From Rhizobiales bacterium YIM 77505 (GTDB lineage Bacteria; Pseudomonadota; Alphaproteobacteria; Rhizobiales; Beijerinckiaceae): DNA of 64,000 nt. The DNA is taken from positions 3,953,501 to 4,017,500 of the forward strand of contig JQNH01000001.1 in assembly GCA_000745135.1 (NCBI GenBank). The letters run 5' to 3'. The translations under genes were made by a program, and so were the position numbers. Positions 51,946 through 60,478 of this stretch are shown here, one piece after another (position 1 is the first letter of the stretch; each line of letters starts with the position of its first letter). A model generated the notes under the pieces. It made no database searches and was not told the origin of the DNA. It saw only the letters and a list, made by a program, of their open reading frames with translations.

Positions 51946-52779
51946 TCACCGCTTGAGCCCCGGCGCGGCGATCTCGCCGCCCTGCGCCGTCTTTACGAGA
52001 TAGGCGATGAGCGCCACGCTGACGTCCGAACCGAGCTCGAGCTCCGGCATGCGCATCTGCCAGAAGCAGTCGTAGAGGCGGTGCTGCATGGTCATCACAT
52101 GGGTGGAGGAGACCCGGTAGGCCGGCCATTCGCCCACCACCTTGCGCGCTTCTTCAGGCTTGGAGAGCTGGGGCAAGGCTTGCAGCCGAATCCGGCGCCC
52201 CTCTTCGGCGTGGCAGGTGGCGCAGGCAAAATCGAAGGGGCCCGAACGGCGCGCGAACAGCGCCTCCCCGAGCGCGACGGCTTCTCTCTCCTTGGGTTGG
52301 TCGAGCTTTGCTGCGAAGGTCATTCCGTTGGATTTGGAGGCGATGTAGGTCGCGATGGCGCCGAGCTCCTTGACCGGTTGGCCTCCGGCGGGATGGGGGC
52401 GCTTCACGAGGTCGGCGCGGTTGAAGCCCTGCAAGCTCTCCATGCACCACAGGAGCCGCGTCTCGAGGTCCATGACCTTGTCGGCATCGGCGAAGTAGCG
52501 CGGCAGCTCGGCGAAGGCGCCCTCGACGACGCCCGGGCCCTTGCCGAGGTCGCAGCCCTCGAGCGAGACGTTCTTCGGTCCGCGCGGGGTCGTCCACAAC
52601 GTCTCGCCGCGGTCTGCATCGAGGAGCGCCGGGTTGCTCCAAGGGTCCTCCTTGAGCATCTGACGGTAGCGTTCGATCGCCCTTTCCGTGTCCATGTCCT
52701 GGGCGGGGGCGAAAGACAGGCCGGTGAGGAGAAAAGACAGGGCCCCGGCCAGTGCCGCCGCAAGATGAGAACCTTTCAC
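51946..52779 (-). CDS. soxA: L-cysteine S-thiosulfotransferase SoxA
   Basis: The 277-residue protein has a signal peptide (AAALAGALSFLLTGLSFAPA). Only one CxxCH is present, FACATCHAEEGRR near 190; the place of the first heme has two separate cysteines (SLEGCDLG, LLWCMESL) that could form a disulfide, as in monoheme SoxA. The active-site Cys lies in LYDCFWQMRMPE near 240. The start is GTG at 52779, with GGGAAG upstream. It is the first gene of soxAX and faces soxYZB across a 227-bp promoter region. Confidence 0.93.
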   Translation of the reverse strand: MKGSHLAAALAGALSFLLTGLSFAPAQDMDTERAIERYRQMLKEDPWSNPALLDADRGETLWTTPRGPKNVSLEGCDLGKGPGVVEGAFAELPRYFADADKVMDLETRLLWCMESLQGFNRADLVKRPHPAGGQPVKELGAIATYIASKSNGMTFAAKLDQPKEREAVALGEALFARRSGPFDFACATCHAEEGRRIRLQALPQLSKPEEARKVVGEWPAYRVSSTHVMTMQHRLYDCFWQMRMPELELGSDVSVALIAYLVKTAQGGEIAAPGLKR

Positions 52780-52873
52780 GTGCTTTCTTCCCTCGCCGCG
52801 CCGATGGCTTCAGCCTGAGCTTACATGCGCCGACGAGGTTGTGAAGGCTTGCCTCTGGACAGTTGCAGGATGT

Positions 52874-52882
52874 TGAATATGT
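52874..52882. promoter_or_regulatory. TGAATATGT motif in the soxA-soxY spacer
   Basis: The second copy of the motif seen at 49903-49911. It is enclosed by an inverted pair CAGGA (about 52866) and TCCTG (about 52885). It lies between the divergent soxAX and soxYZB units. Confidence 0.35.
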
Positions 52883-53006
52883 TTTCCTGATCTGCACCGT
52901 CGTGCTGCGTCATCAAGGCACCGCATTGGGCTTGAACGACCGGTGGGTCCGGGCAAATCTCGCATGCGGGCAAGGACCGCGTCTGGCGGCCTCGAGGGAG
53001 CTAGCA

Positions 53007-53465
53007 ATGTCATCCGAAGTCAGTCGAAGGCAGGCTCTTGGCCTCGGCGCGGGCATCCTCGCGATCGCGGTCGCCGGGCGGGCGCAGCCGGCGCAGGCGG
53101 CAAAGAACGATGCGGCGGAGTTGATCAAGGCCTTCGCCGGCGGCAAGGAGCCGGCGAGGAGCAAGGTCAAGCTCGACCTTCCCGAGATCGCCGAGAACGG
53201 TAACACGGTGCCGATGACGGTCTCGGTCGAGAGCCCGATGACGCCTCAATCCTACGTCACCGACATCATGGTGGTGGCCGACGGCAATCCACGGGCGGGC
53301 GTCGTGACCTTCCACTTCACGCCTGCAAGCGGGGTGGCGGAGGCCAACACCCGCATCCGCTTGGCCGAGACGCAGAACGTGATCGCCGTCGCCAGGATGA
53401 ACGACGGCTCGGTCCACATGGCCTCGAAGGAAGTGAAGGTCACCATCGGCGGCTGCGGCGGCTAA
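53007..53465 (+). CDS. soxY: Sulfur carrier protein SoxY
   Basis: The 152-residue protein has a Tat signal with SRRQALGLGAGILAIA and a cleavage site near AQA. Its end, KEVKVTIGGCGG, is the defining swinging-arm motif whose Cys carries sulfur intermediates. It heterodimerises with SoxZ and is exported with it. GAGGGAG precedes the ATG at 53007. Confidence 0.96.
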   Translation: MSSEVSRRQALGLGAGILAIAVAGRAQPAQAAKNDAAELIKAFAGGKEPARSKVKLDLPEIAENGNTVPMTVSVESPMTPQSYVTDIMVVADGNPRAGVVTFHFTPASGVAEANTRIRLAETQNVIAVARMNDGSVHMASKEVKVTIGGCGG

Positions 53466-53505
53466 GCCCCGGCAGCGTCGACGCCTCAAATCCCGGAGAG
53501 AAGCC

Positions 53506-53835
53506 ATGTCCCAGCCGAAGCCGCGCATCCGCCTCGACAAGAAGGAGGCCAAGAAGGGCGACCTCATCGAGGTCAAGACCCTCGTCTCGCACGTCATGGA
53601 GTCGGGCCAGCGCCGCGACAGCGCCGGCAACGTCATTCCGCGCAAGATCATCAACAAGTTCACGGTCGAGCTCAACGGCAAGCCGCTCTTCTCGGCCGAC
53701 ATCGAGCCGGCGGTCTCGGCCAATCCCTACTTCCAGTTCAAGTTCCGCGCCGAGGAGTCCGGCACGTTGAAGTTCACCTGGGTGGACGACGACGGCTCGA
53801 AGATCGAGGCCGAAGAGAAGATCACGGTGTCTTGA
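53506..53835 (+). CDS. soxZ: Sulfur carrier partner SoxZ
   Basis: The 109-residue protein has no signal, as expected because it is exported with SoxY. It begins PKPRIRLDKKEAKKGDLIEV and contains MESGQRRDSAGNVIPRKIIN and FTWVDDDGSKIEAEEKI, as in SoxZ. It lies 40 bp after soxY in the same unit. Confidence 0.96.
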   Translation: MSQPKPRIRLDKKEAKKGDLIEVKTLVSHVMESGQRRDSAGNVIPRKIINKFTVELNGKPLFSADIEPAVSANPYFQFKFRAEESGTLKFTWVDDDGSKIEAEEKITVS

Positions 53836-53841
53836 CGACCG

Positions 53842-54013
53842 CCTCTCCCCGCATGCGGGGAGAGGTCTAGTCACCCCGGCGGCAGCGACCGGGTGAGGGC
53901 GCACGAGATGGCATCTCATCCGGGAAGACCCCTCGCCGTCGCTCCGCCGACGCTTCGCTCGCCCCGGACCCGACAAGGGTCCAGGGCCCTCTCCCCGCGT
54001 CTGGGGAGAGGGG
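53842..54013. repeat. REP-like palindromes in the soxZ-soxB spacer
   Basis: CCTCTCCCCGC-AT-GCGGGGAGAGG (53842-53865) is a perfect palindrome. CCCTCTCCCC pairs with GGGGAGAGGG at 53987-54012, and ACCGGGTGAGGGC lies between. The 191-bp spacer contains no gene. It is related to the ctaC-ctaD spacer elements. Confidence 0.75.
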
Positions 54014-54026
54014 TTTAGGAGCTTGC

Positions 54027-55709
54027 ATGACCACACGCCGCGACTTCCTCCAGATCGCCGCCGCGACCGCGACGCTCCTGCCGGGCGGCTGGACGCGCGC
54101 CTTCGCCCAGCAGCGCCTGACCCAAGGCGAACTCCTCGCCTTCGAGCCCCTGGGCAACGTGACGCTCGTACATATCAGCGACATCCACGGGCAGCTCTTG
54201 CCGATCCATTTCCGGGAGCCGTCCGTCAATCTCGGGGCCGGAGAGGCCAAGGGCCTGCCGCCGCATGTGACGGGCAAGGCCCTCCTCGACCTTTACGGGA
54301 TCGCTCCCGGCTCTGCCGCCGCCCATGCGCTGACGCCCGACGACTTCACGGCGCTCGCCAGGACCTACGGCCGCATGGGCGGGCTCGATCGGATCGCCAC
54401 CATCGTCAAGGCGATCCGCGCCGAGCGCGGCGAGCGGGTCCTTCTGCTCGATGGCGGCGACACTTGGCAGAACAGCTACACGTCCCTGGTCTCCAAGGGC
54501 CAGGACATGGTCGACTGCATGAAGCTTCTTGAGCCCGACGCCATGGTCGGCCATTGGGAGTTCACGCTCGGCGCCGACCGCGTCAAGGAGATCGTGGACG
54601 ATCTCGGCTTCAAGTTCCTCGGCCAGAACATCCGCGACGCCGAGTGGAACGAGCCGGCCTTCGAGCCCGTGGCGATGTTCGAGCGCGGCGGCGTCAAGAT
54701 CGCCGTCATCGGCCAAGCCTTTCCTTACACGCCGATCGCCAATCCCCGCTGGATGATGCCGAACTGGTCGTTCGGCATCCGCGAGGAGGATGTGCAGGCG
54801 AATGTCGACAAGGCCCGGAAGGAGGGCGCGGAGCTCGTCGTGCTGCTCTCGCATAACGGCTTCGACGTGGACCGCAAGCTCGCCGGCCGGGTGAAGGGCA
54901 TCGACGTCATCCTCACCGCCCACACCCACGACGCGCTGCCGGAGCCGGTGAGGGTCGGCAAGACGCTCCTCGTCGCCTCGGGCAGCCACGGCAAGTTCGT
55001 CTCGCGGCTCGACCTCGACGTGAGGCGCGGGGAGGTGGCGGGCTTTCGCTACAAGCTCATCCCCGTCTTCGCCGACGCCATCGCCGCCGACGCGGCAATG
55101 GCGGGGGCGATCAAGACCGCCCGCGCCCTGCACGAGCCGATGCTGCGGGAGGTCGTCGGACGCGCCGACACGCTCCTCTACCGCCGCGGCAACTTCAACG
55201 GCACGCTCGACGACCTCATCTGCGAGGCGCTCCTCTCCGAGCGCGACGCGGAGATCGCCCTCTCCCCCGGCTTCCGCTGGGGCGCGACGCTGCTTCCGGG
55301 AGAGGACATCACCCGCGAGGACGTCTTCAACGCCACCGCCATGACCTATCCGGCGGCCTACCGCACGACCATGACCGGCGCACGCCTCAAGGAGATCCTC
55401 GAGGACGTTGCCGACAACCTCTTCAACCCCGACCCCTACTACCAGCAGGGCGGCGACATGGTCCGGGTCGGCGGCCTCGCCTATGCCATCGACATCGCCC
55501 AGCCGCTGGGCCGCCGCATCTTCGATCTGAGGCTGATGCGCAACGGTGAGCCGCTCGAGGCCTCCAAGGAGTACACGGTGACCGGCTGGGCGAGCGTCAA
55601 CGAGGGCACCGAAGGTCCGGCGATCTGGGACGTGGTCATGGCGCACATCGCCAAGAAGAAGGTCGTGGCGCCGAAAGACGTGTCGCAGGTGCGCGTGGTC
55701 GGCGGGTAA
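54027..55709 (+). CDS. soxB: S-sulfosulfanyl-L-cysteine sulfohydrolase SoxB
   Basis: The 560-residue protein has a Tat signal (TTRRDFLQIAAATATLLPGG). Metal-site motifs of the 5'-nucleotidase family are LVHISDIHGQLLP (Asp, His near 52), LLDGGDTWQNSY (Asp), MVGHWEFTLG (SoxB variant of GNHE), LLSHNGFDVD and ILTAHTHDALPEP. A di-manganese center cleaves sulfate from the SoxY-bound intermediate. Length and motifs are typical. It ends the soxYZB run; no soxCD follows, because the next genes are tRNA-Gly and housekeeping genes. Confidence 0.96.
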   Translation: MTTRRDFLQIAAATATLLPGGWTRAFAQQRLTQGELLAFEPLGNVTLVHISDIHGQLLPIHFREPSVNLGAGEAKGLPPHVTGKALLDLYGIAPGSAAAHALTPDDFTALARTYGRMGGLDRIATIVKAIRAERGERVLLLDGGDTWQNSYTSLVSKGQDMVDCMKLLEPDAMVGHWEFTLGADRVKEIVDDLGFKFLGQNIRDAEWNEPAFEPVAMFERGGVKIAVIGQAFPYTPIANPRWMMPNWSFGIREEDVQANVDKARKEGAELVVLLSHNGFDVDRKLAGRVKGIDVILTAHTHDALPEPVRVGKTLLVASGSHGKFVSRLDLDVRRGEVAGFRYKLIPVFADAIAADAAMAGAIKTARALHEPMLREVVGRADTLLYRRGNFNGTLDDLICEALLSERDAEIALSPGFRWGATLLPGEDITREDVFNATAMTYPAAYRTTMTGARLKEILEDVADNLFNPDPYYQQGGDMVRVGGLAYAIDIAQPLGRRIFDLRLMRNGEPLEASKEYTVTGWASVNEGTEGPAIWDVVMAHIAKKKVVAPKDVSQVRVVGG

Positions 55710-55831
55710 GGCGGAAAGGGCGTCAGACCCCGCCCACAGGGCCGCCTTTCGTGCACGCAGGCATGAAGGCGAGCGCCAAGCTTGACCGCGTCATCGCGGC
55801 CTGCTCACCACTCAAGGCATTCCCCGAAAAA

Positions 55832-55906
55832 TGGAGCGGGCGAAGGGATTCGAACCCTCGACCCCAACCTTGGCAAGGTTGTGCTCTACCCCTGAGCTAC
55901 ACCCGC
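55832..55906 (-). tRNA. tRNA-Gly (anticodon GCC)
   Basis: On the minus strand: acceptor GCGGGTG with CGCCCGC (one G-U-type pair), D-arm GCTC/GAGC, anticodon stem CAACC/GGTTG around TTGCCAA, T-arm GAGGG/CCCTT with TTCGAAT. Discriminator T and an encoded CCA follow. Confidence 0.96.
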
Positions 55907-56103
55907 ACTCCATCGCCGTTGGCTGTTGCCGTCCGGCCGTCACAAGCTGTGATGTGCCTCAAACGCGCCGACATTTCAAGAGGGGGCCGGGCTCTCATGC
56001 ATCATCTGCGACATCGGGAGATGCCGCTGCGGCCCTTGAGCGCTGGCGGCCGCACCGGTAGAACCGGGCCCGTTCCTCCTCACATGCTCCGGAGCATGCG
56101 CCC

Positions 56104-56652
56104 GTGCCGCAGGCCACCCCTGCCGACCTGTTCGCCCTGTTCGACAAGCTTGGGATCGAGGCGCGAACCTATGAGCACCACCCCGTCTTCACCGTTGCGG
56201 AATCACGGGCGATCAAGGAGAGGATTCCCGGCGGCCACTCGAAGAACCTCTTCTTGAAGGACAAGAAGGGCCGCCTGTTCCTCGTCGTCGCCCATGCGGA
56301 GACCCAGATCGACCTGAAGCGTTTGCACGAGGCGCTTGGCGCCGCGGGTCGCCTGTCCTTCGGCTCCGCGGAGCTCCTCTGCGAGGTGCTCGGCGTCGCG
56401 CCAGGCTCCGTCACGCCCTTCGCGCTCATCAACGATCGCGACCGCCGGGTCATGCCCGTGCTCGACGAGCACCTCATGGCGCATGAGACGGTGAACTTCC
56501 ACCCGCTCGTCAACTCGGCGACGACCAGCATTTCGCGCGCCGGTCTGTTGGCCTTCCTGCGGGCGACGGGCCATGAGCCGAGGATCATGCGCTTGCCGGA
56601 ACCGGCTCAGCGCGATTGCGCGAACCGCGCCGAAACCCCATCTTCGCCCTGA
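56104..56652 (+). CDS. YbaK/ProX-family aminoacyl-tRNA deacylase
   Basis: The 182-residue protein has the family start [40 protein letters not shown] (with the conserved Lys near 47) and [20 protein letters not shown]. This is the ProXp/PrdX group that hydrolyses mischarged tRNA-Pro, usually Ala-tRNA-Pro. The C-terminal 15 residues are not conserved. GTG at 56104 is the start. It precedes the thioredoxin gene by 70 bp. Confidence 0.9.
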   Translation: MPQATPADLFALFDKLGIEARTYEHHPVFTVAESRAIKERIPGGHSKNLFLKDKKGRLFLVVAHAETQIDLKRLHEALGAAGRLSFGSAELLCEVLGVAPGSVTPFALINDRDRRVMPVLDEHLMAHETVNFHPLVNSATTSISRAGLLAFLRATGHEPRIMRLPEPAQRDCANRAETPSSP

Positions 56653-56722
56653 CTCTTGCACCCTGACAGCCAGGCCCGCTCGCCAGCAGGGCCGTGTCGC
56701 ACCAGACGATCGAGGTGATGGA

Positions 56723-57619
56723 ATGCTCGCCGAAAGCCCTGCCGGACCGGACGGCCTGATCAAGGACACGACCACGGCCGCTTTCCGCCAGGACGTCCTA
56801 CAGGAATCCCTCAAGCAGCCCGTGCTGGTGGATTTCTGGGCTCCGTGGTGCGGGCCCTGCAAGCAGCTCACTCCCGTGCTCGAGAAGGCGGTCAAGGCGG
56901 CCAAGGGCAAGGTCAAGCTCGTCAAGATGAACATCGACGAGCACCCGCAGATCGCCGGCCAGCTCGGCATCCAGTCCATTCCCGCGGTGCTGGCCTTCAG
57001 CCGCGGCCAGCCGATCGACGGCTTCATGGGCGCGCTGCCGGAAAGCCAGGTGCGCAGCTTCATCGAGCGCCTGGTCGGGCCGTTGGGGGCCAGCGCCGTC
57101 GAGGATCTCCTGAAGGAGGCCGATGCGCTGGCGGCGGCCGGAGACGCTGCCGGAGCGGCCGAGCTCTATGCCGGCGTTCTCGCGCAGGAGCCCGAAAACG
57201 TGGCCGCCATCGCGGCGCTCGCCAAGCTTCACCTCGACCTTGGCGATCTGGAAGCCGCCAAGCGGTTCCTGGCCATGGCGCCGGCGGCGAAGGCGAACGA
57301 TCCGGCCATTGCCGGAGCCCGGGCTGCCATCGAGCTTGCCGAGCAGGCGGCCTCGCTCGGCGATGTGGGCGAGCTTGAGCGGCGCATCGAAGCGAACCCT
57401 CTCGACCACGAAGCGCGCTTCAACCTTGCCCTGGCGCTCAACGCCCGCAATCGGCGCGAGGAGGCGATCGACCACCTCATCGAGATCGTCCGCCGCGACC
57501 GCAGCTGGAACGACGATGCGGCGCGCAAGCAACTCGTCCAATTCTTCGAGGCCTGGGGGCCGATGGACGAGATGACCGTGCTCGGGCGAAGGCGCCTGTC
57601 CTCGGTCCTGTTCTCTTGA
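56723..57619 (+). CDS. Thioredoxin-TPR chaperedoxin (CnoX/YbbN-like)
   Basis: The 298-residue protein joins a thioredoxin domain (about 20-120) with VDFWAPWCGPCKQLTPVLEK and IQSIPAVLAFS to a TPR-like C-terminal half (130-285) with DALAAAGDAAGAAELYAGVL and FNLALALNARNRREEAIDHL. The active site is WCGPC, so redox activity is kept, unlike E. coli YbbN. It should protect cytoplasmic proteins from overoxidation. GAGGTGA precedes the ATG at 56723. Confidence 0.92.
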   Translation: MLAESPAGPDGLIKDTTTAAFRQDVLQESLKQPVLVDFWAPWCGPCKQLTPVLEKAVKAAKGKVKLVKMNIDEHPQIAGQLGIQSIPAVLAFSRGQPIDGFMGALPESQVRSFIERLVGPLGASAVEDLLKEADALAAAGDAAGAAELYAGVLAQEPENVAAIAALAKLHLDLGDLEAAKRFLAMAPAAKANDPAIAGARAAIELAEQAASLGDVGELERRIEANPLDHEARFNLALALNARNRREEAIDHLIEIVRRDRSWNDDAARKQLVQFFEAWGPMDEMTVLGRRRLSSVLFS

Positions 57620-57644
57620 GAAGTCGGTCCGGAGGCGCGGCGGG

Positions 57645-58322
57645 ATGAATGTGGCCTATAGCAGACCGGAGGACGTCCCCGACGTCATTCCGGTCTTTCC
57701 GCTTCCCGGCGCGCTCTTGCTGCCGCGGGGTCAGCTCCCGCTCAATATCTTTGAGCCGCGCTACGTCGCCATGGTCGACGAGGCGCTGCGCACGAACCGC
57801 ATTATCGGCATGATCCAGCCGGACCTCGAGGCCGGCGGCGCCCCCCTCGTGCCGAAGCTGTATCCGGTCGGCTGTGCTGGTCGGATCACGCAGTTCGCCG
57901 AAACCGGAGATGGACGGTATCTCATTACCCTGACGGGCATCGCCCGCTTCCGTATCGAAGAGGAGCTGGCGACGACCCTGCCCTTCCGCCTCTGCCGGGT
58001 GTCCTTTGCGCCCTACGCTCTGGATTTCCAACCCCGCGCGGGGGAAGCCGAGGTCGATCGGGAAGCCGTTCTCAAGGCCTTGCGCGACTTCGTGGAGGCG
58101 ACCGACCTGAAGATCGACTGGAAGGGCGTCGAGCAGGCCCCGAACGAGGCGCTCGTCAACGCACTGTCGATGATGAGTCCCTACGGGGCGAAGGAGAAGC
58201 AGGCGCTGCTCGAAGCGCCTGACCTGAAGACCCGCGCCGAGGTGCTGGTCGCGATCACCGAAATCGAGCTTGCGCGGGCCCGCGGCGGGGCCCCGGGCGG
58301 CTCGGAACCCACCCTGCAATAA
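57645..58322 (+). CDS. LON substrate-binding-domain protein
   Basis: The 225-residue protein contains a stand-alone Lon N-terminal domain (about 15-205) with [32 protein letters not shown] and [20 protein letters not shown]. It lacks AAA and protease parts. The gene lies between the CnoX-like and Trm112-like genes, an arrangement common in alphaproteobacteria. It may recruit substrates to a protease or chaperone, which is inference. Confidence 0.92.
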   Translation: MNVAYSRPEDVPDVIPVFPLPGALLLPRGQLPLNIFEPRYVAMVDEALRTNRIIGMIQPDLEAGGAPLVPKLYPVGCAGRITQFAETGDGRYLITLTGIARFRIEEELATTLPFRLCRVSFAPYALDFQPRAGEAEVDREAVLKALRDFVEATDLKIDWKGVEQAPNEALVNALSMMSPYGAKEKQALLEAPDLKTRAEVLVAITEIELARARGGAPGGSEPTLQ

Positions 58323-58338
58323 GCCGACGAGGCGATCT

Positions 58339-58539
58339 ATGGCCGAGGAACCCCCCGTCGAGGCGACCCGCATCGATCCCAAGCTGCTCGAGATCCTGGT
58401 CTGCCCCCTGACGAAAGCGCGCCTGGAGTACGATCCGGAGAGGCAAGAGCTGATCAGCCGGTCCGCCAAGCTCGCCTATCCGATCCGGGACGGAATCCCG
58501 ATCATGCTGCCGGAAGAGGCGCGGCCGCTGACCGATTAG
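58339..58539 (+). CDS. Trm112-like small protein (UPF0434/YcaR)
   Basis: A 66-residue protein with [39 protein letters not shown] and a single CP. These are YcaR/Trm112 features. The eukaryotic counterpart activates methyltransferases; the bacterial role is unclear. It follows the LON-domain gene by 16 bp. Confidence 0.92.
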   Translation: MAEEPPVEATRIDPKLLEILVCPLTKARLEYDPERQELISRSAKLAYPIRDGIPIMLPEEARPLTD

Positions 58540-58674
58540 GAAGGCGGCGCCGTTTCTTCCGCCAAGGGGCTTCCGCTGAGGGGAAGGTGTCGGCCGAAGG
58601 CTGCCGGAGGGCGCCGCGGCCCACCCTGGTCCGCTCCGCCGACGCAACCCCCGCAGGCAGGGATGATGGCCCCC

Positions 58675-58701
58675 TTCACCTCTCCTTGAAGGAGAGGTGA
58701 A
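58675..58701. repeat. REP-like perfect palindrome
   Basis: TTCACCTCTCCTT and AAGGAGAGGTGAA flank a single G. It may stop transcription from the LON-Trm112 run. Apart from it, 58540-58804 shows no gene. Confidence 0.7.
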
Positions 58702-58804
58702 AGCGGCGGCGCGTTGACCGCCCGACAGGGAAGGAAGCTCAACCGTCGCCCGCTCATCGGCGAGGAGCCGTCCCGCGGCTGGCAGAGAGAGGCCCCACGG
58801 GGTC

Positions 58805-59686
58805 TTATCCCTGCCGCGCGATGGCCTCGGCCAGGGCGACGATGCGGGTTGCGATGTCGGCATGCATGCGTTCGACCATGCGCCCGTTGAGCGAGATGAC
58901 GCCCTTGCCCTGGTTTTCGGGACGCTCGAAGGCGGCGATGATCCCTCGCGCTTCCTCCACCTCCGCAGGGGTCGGCGAGAAGATCTCATTGGCCGGCCCG
59001 ATCTGGTTCGGGTGGATCAGCGTCTTGCCGTCGAAGCCGAGGTCGCGCCCTTGCGCGCATTCGGCGCGGAAGCCCTCGTCGTCCTGGAGCTGATTGTAGA
59101 CGCCGTCCAGGATATCAAGGTCGTGGGCGCGAGCGGCGGCGACAGCGATGGAGAGCCAGGGCAGGATCGGTGCCCGGCCAGGAACCTGACGAGCGCGCGT
59201 CTCCTTGGCGAGATCATTCGTCCCCAGGACGAGGCAGGCAAGTCGCGCATCCACGTCGCGCGCGGCGCGGGCGATCTCCTCGCAGCGCAGGATGGCCAGC
59301 GGCGTCTCGATCATGGCCCACACCCGGACCTTCTCCGGCGCGCCGTGCTTGCGCAGGCGCAAGCCGACGGCGTTGAGCGTTTCCGGATCGGAGACCTTGG
59401 GGATCAGCACCGCGTCGGGCGTCGCCTCCGCCGCCATGGCAAGGTCCGCCTCTCCCCACGGGGTATCGAGGGCGTTGACGCGGATCACCACTTCGCGGTG
59501 CCCGTAGCCGCCTTGGGTCACCGCCGCCTTGACCTGGGCGCGGGCCGCCTCCTTCGCCTCCGGCGCCACGGCATCTTCAAGGTCGATGATGATCGCGTCG
59601 GCAGGGAGCGCGCGGGCCTTGTCCATGGCGCGCTCATTGGCGCCCGGCATGTACAGGACGCTGCGGCGGGGGCGAATCTCGAACAT
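58805..59686 (-). CDS. HpcH/HpaI (CitE-like) CoA ester lyase
   Basis: The 293-residue TIM-barrel protein begins RSVLYMPGANERAMDKARAL and has IIIDLEDAVAPEAKEAARAQ, VRVWAMIETPLAILRCEEIA and LGFDGKTLIHPNQIGPAN. The Asp/Glu metal ligands in the LEDAV and MIET segments are present. It could be a malyl-CoA or citramalyl-CoA lyase or thioesterase; the sequence alone does not decide. GGAGA precedes the ATG at 59686. It is the last gene in a minus-strand series from dapF. Confidence 0.9.
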   Translation of the reverse strand: MFEIRPRRSVLYMPGANERAMDKARALPADAIIIDLEDAVAPEAKEAARAQVKAAVTQGGYGHREVVIRVNALDTPWGEADLAMAAEATPDAVLIPKVSDPETLNAVGLRLRKHGAPEKVRVWAMIETPLAILRCEEIARAARDVDARLACLVLGTNDLAKETRARQVPGRAPILPWLSIAVAAARAHDLDILDGVYNQLQDDEGFRAECAQGRDLGFDGKTLIHPNQIGPANEIFSPTPAEVEEARGIIAAFERPENQGKGVISLNGRMVERMHADIATRIVALAEAIARQG

Positions 59687-59753
59687 GGGCGTCTCCGGTC
59701 TTAAGGTCTCTCTAGCGCCCGAACACAGCATTGCGCCAGCGCCGCATTGCCCC

Positions 59754-60170
59754 TCACGGCTCTTGCTCAGCCGCCGCCTCGATCGCCGCCATGTCCTCGT
59801 CGGACAGGCCGAAATGATGGCCGATCTCGTGGACGAGGACATGGGTCACGAGGTGGCCCAAGGTCTCCTCGTGCTCGGCCCAATAGTCGAGGATCGGGCG
59901 GCGATAGAGCCAGATCATGTTCGGGAACTGGCCCGTGGCATATTGGCTGCCGCCCTGGGCCAAACCGATCCCGCGGAAGAGGCCGAGAAGGTCGAAGGCG
60001 CTCTCGCATCCCATGACCTGCATCGTCTCCTCGTCGGGAAAATCCTCGACGCGGATGACGAGCCCTTCGCAGAGCTTGCGAAAATCGTCGGGCAGCCGCG
60101 CGAAGGCTTCCTCCGCCAGGCGTTCGATATCGGCAAGGGATGGCGCCTCAAGGGAGGCCCAATCGATCAT
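59754..60170 (-). CDS. Zincin-like metallopeptidase family protein (MPN/PF06262 type)
   Basis: The 138-residue protein has the zinc motif VLVHEIGHHFGLSDEDM (HExxHxxGxxD, near 115) typical of the Zincin_1 family. Upstream conserved stretches are LPDDFRKLCEGLVIRVEDF and FRGIGLAQGGSQYA. Substrates of this family are unknown; they are cytoplasmic and often lie near tRNA-modification genes. The next gene upstream is a small membrane protein gene. Confidence 0.9.
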   Translation of the reverse strand: MIDWASLEAPSLADIERLAEEAFARLPDDFRKLCEGLVIRVEDFPDEETMQVMGCESAFDLLGLFRGIGLAQGGSQYATGQFPNMIWLYRRPILDYWAEHEETLGHLVTHVLVHEIGHHFGLSDEDMAAIEAAAEQEP

Positions 60171-60201
60171 GGCTCCGCCCTCTGCCCGCGACTTGCGCCG
60201 C

Positions 60202-60477
60202 TCACCACCATTTCAACTGCAGGCCAAGCCAATAGGCGAGGACGATCACGCCGAGGAGCGAGAGGGCACGCCCGACGCGCCGCCCCCACAGCTCCGCCGG
60301 ATCGGTGCCGCCCCCCTCGGCTGCCCCGACCGCATCCTTGCCCGCAAAGTGCCGGCCCAGGCGCATGGCGCTTCGGGCGAGGGCCGAGGAGCCGATGGTC
60401 TCGGCGTCATGCGCCGCTCGGGCCAGCGCTTCCCGCGCCTCCCTCGCACGCCTCGCATCCTCCTGCTCCTTGTTCAC
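60202..60477 (-). CDS. Small tail-anchored protein, hypothetical
   Basis: The 91-residue protein has a charged helical N-terminal half (EDARRAREAREALARAAHDA, probable coiled coil) and one C-terminal membrane helix (GRALSLLGVIVLAYWLGLQL, about 69-88). The GTG start follows the mtaB stop by a single base (TGA-C-GTG), so it is co-translated with mtaB. Homologues are annotated as hypothetical; no function can be given. Confidence 0.78.
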   Translation of the reverse strand: MNKEQEDARRAREAREALARAAHDAETIGSSALARSAMRLGRHFAGKDAVGAAEGGGTDPAELWGRRVGRALSLLGVIVLAYWLGLQLKWW

Positions 60478-60478
60478 G

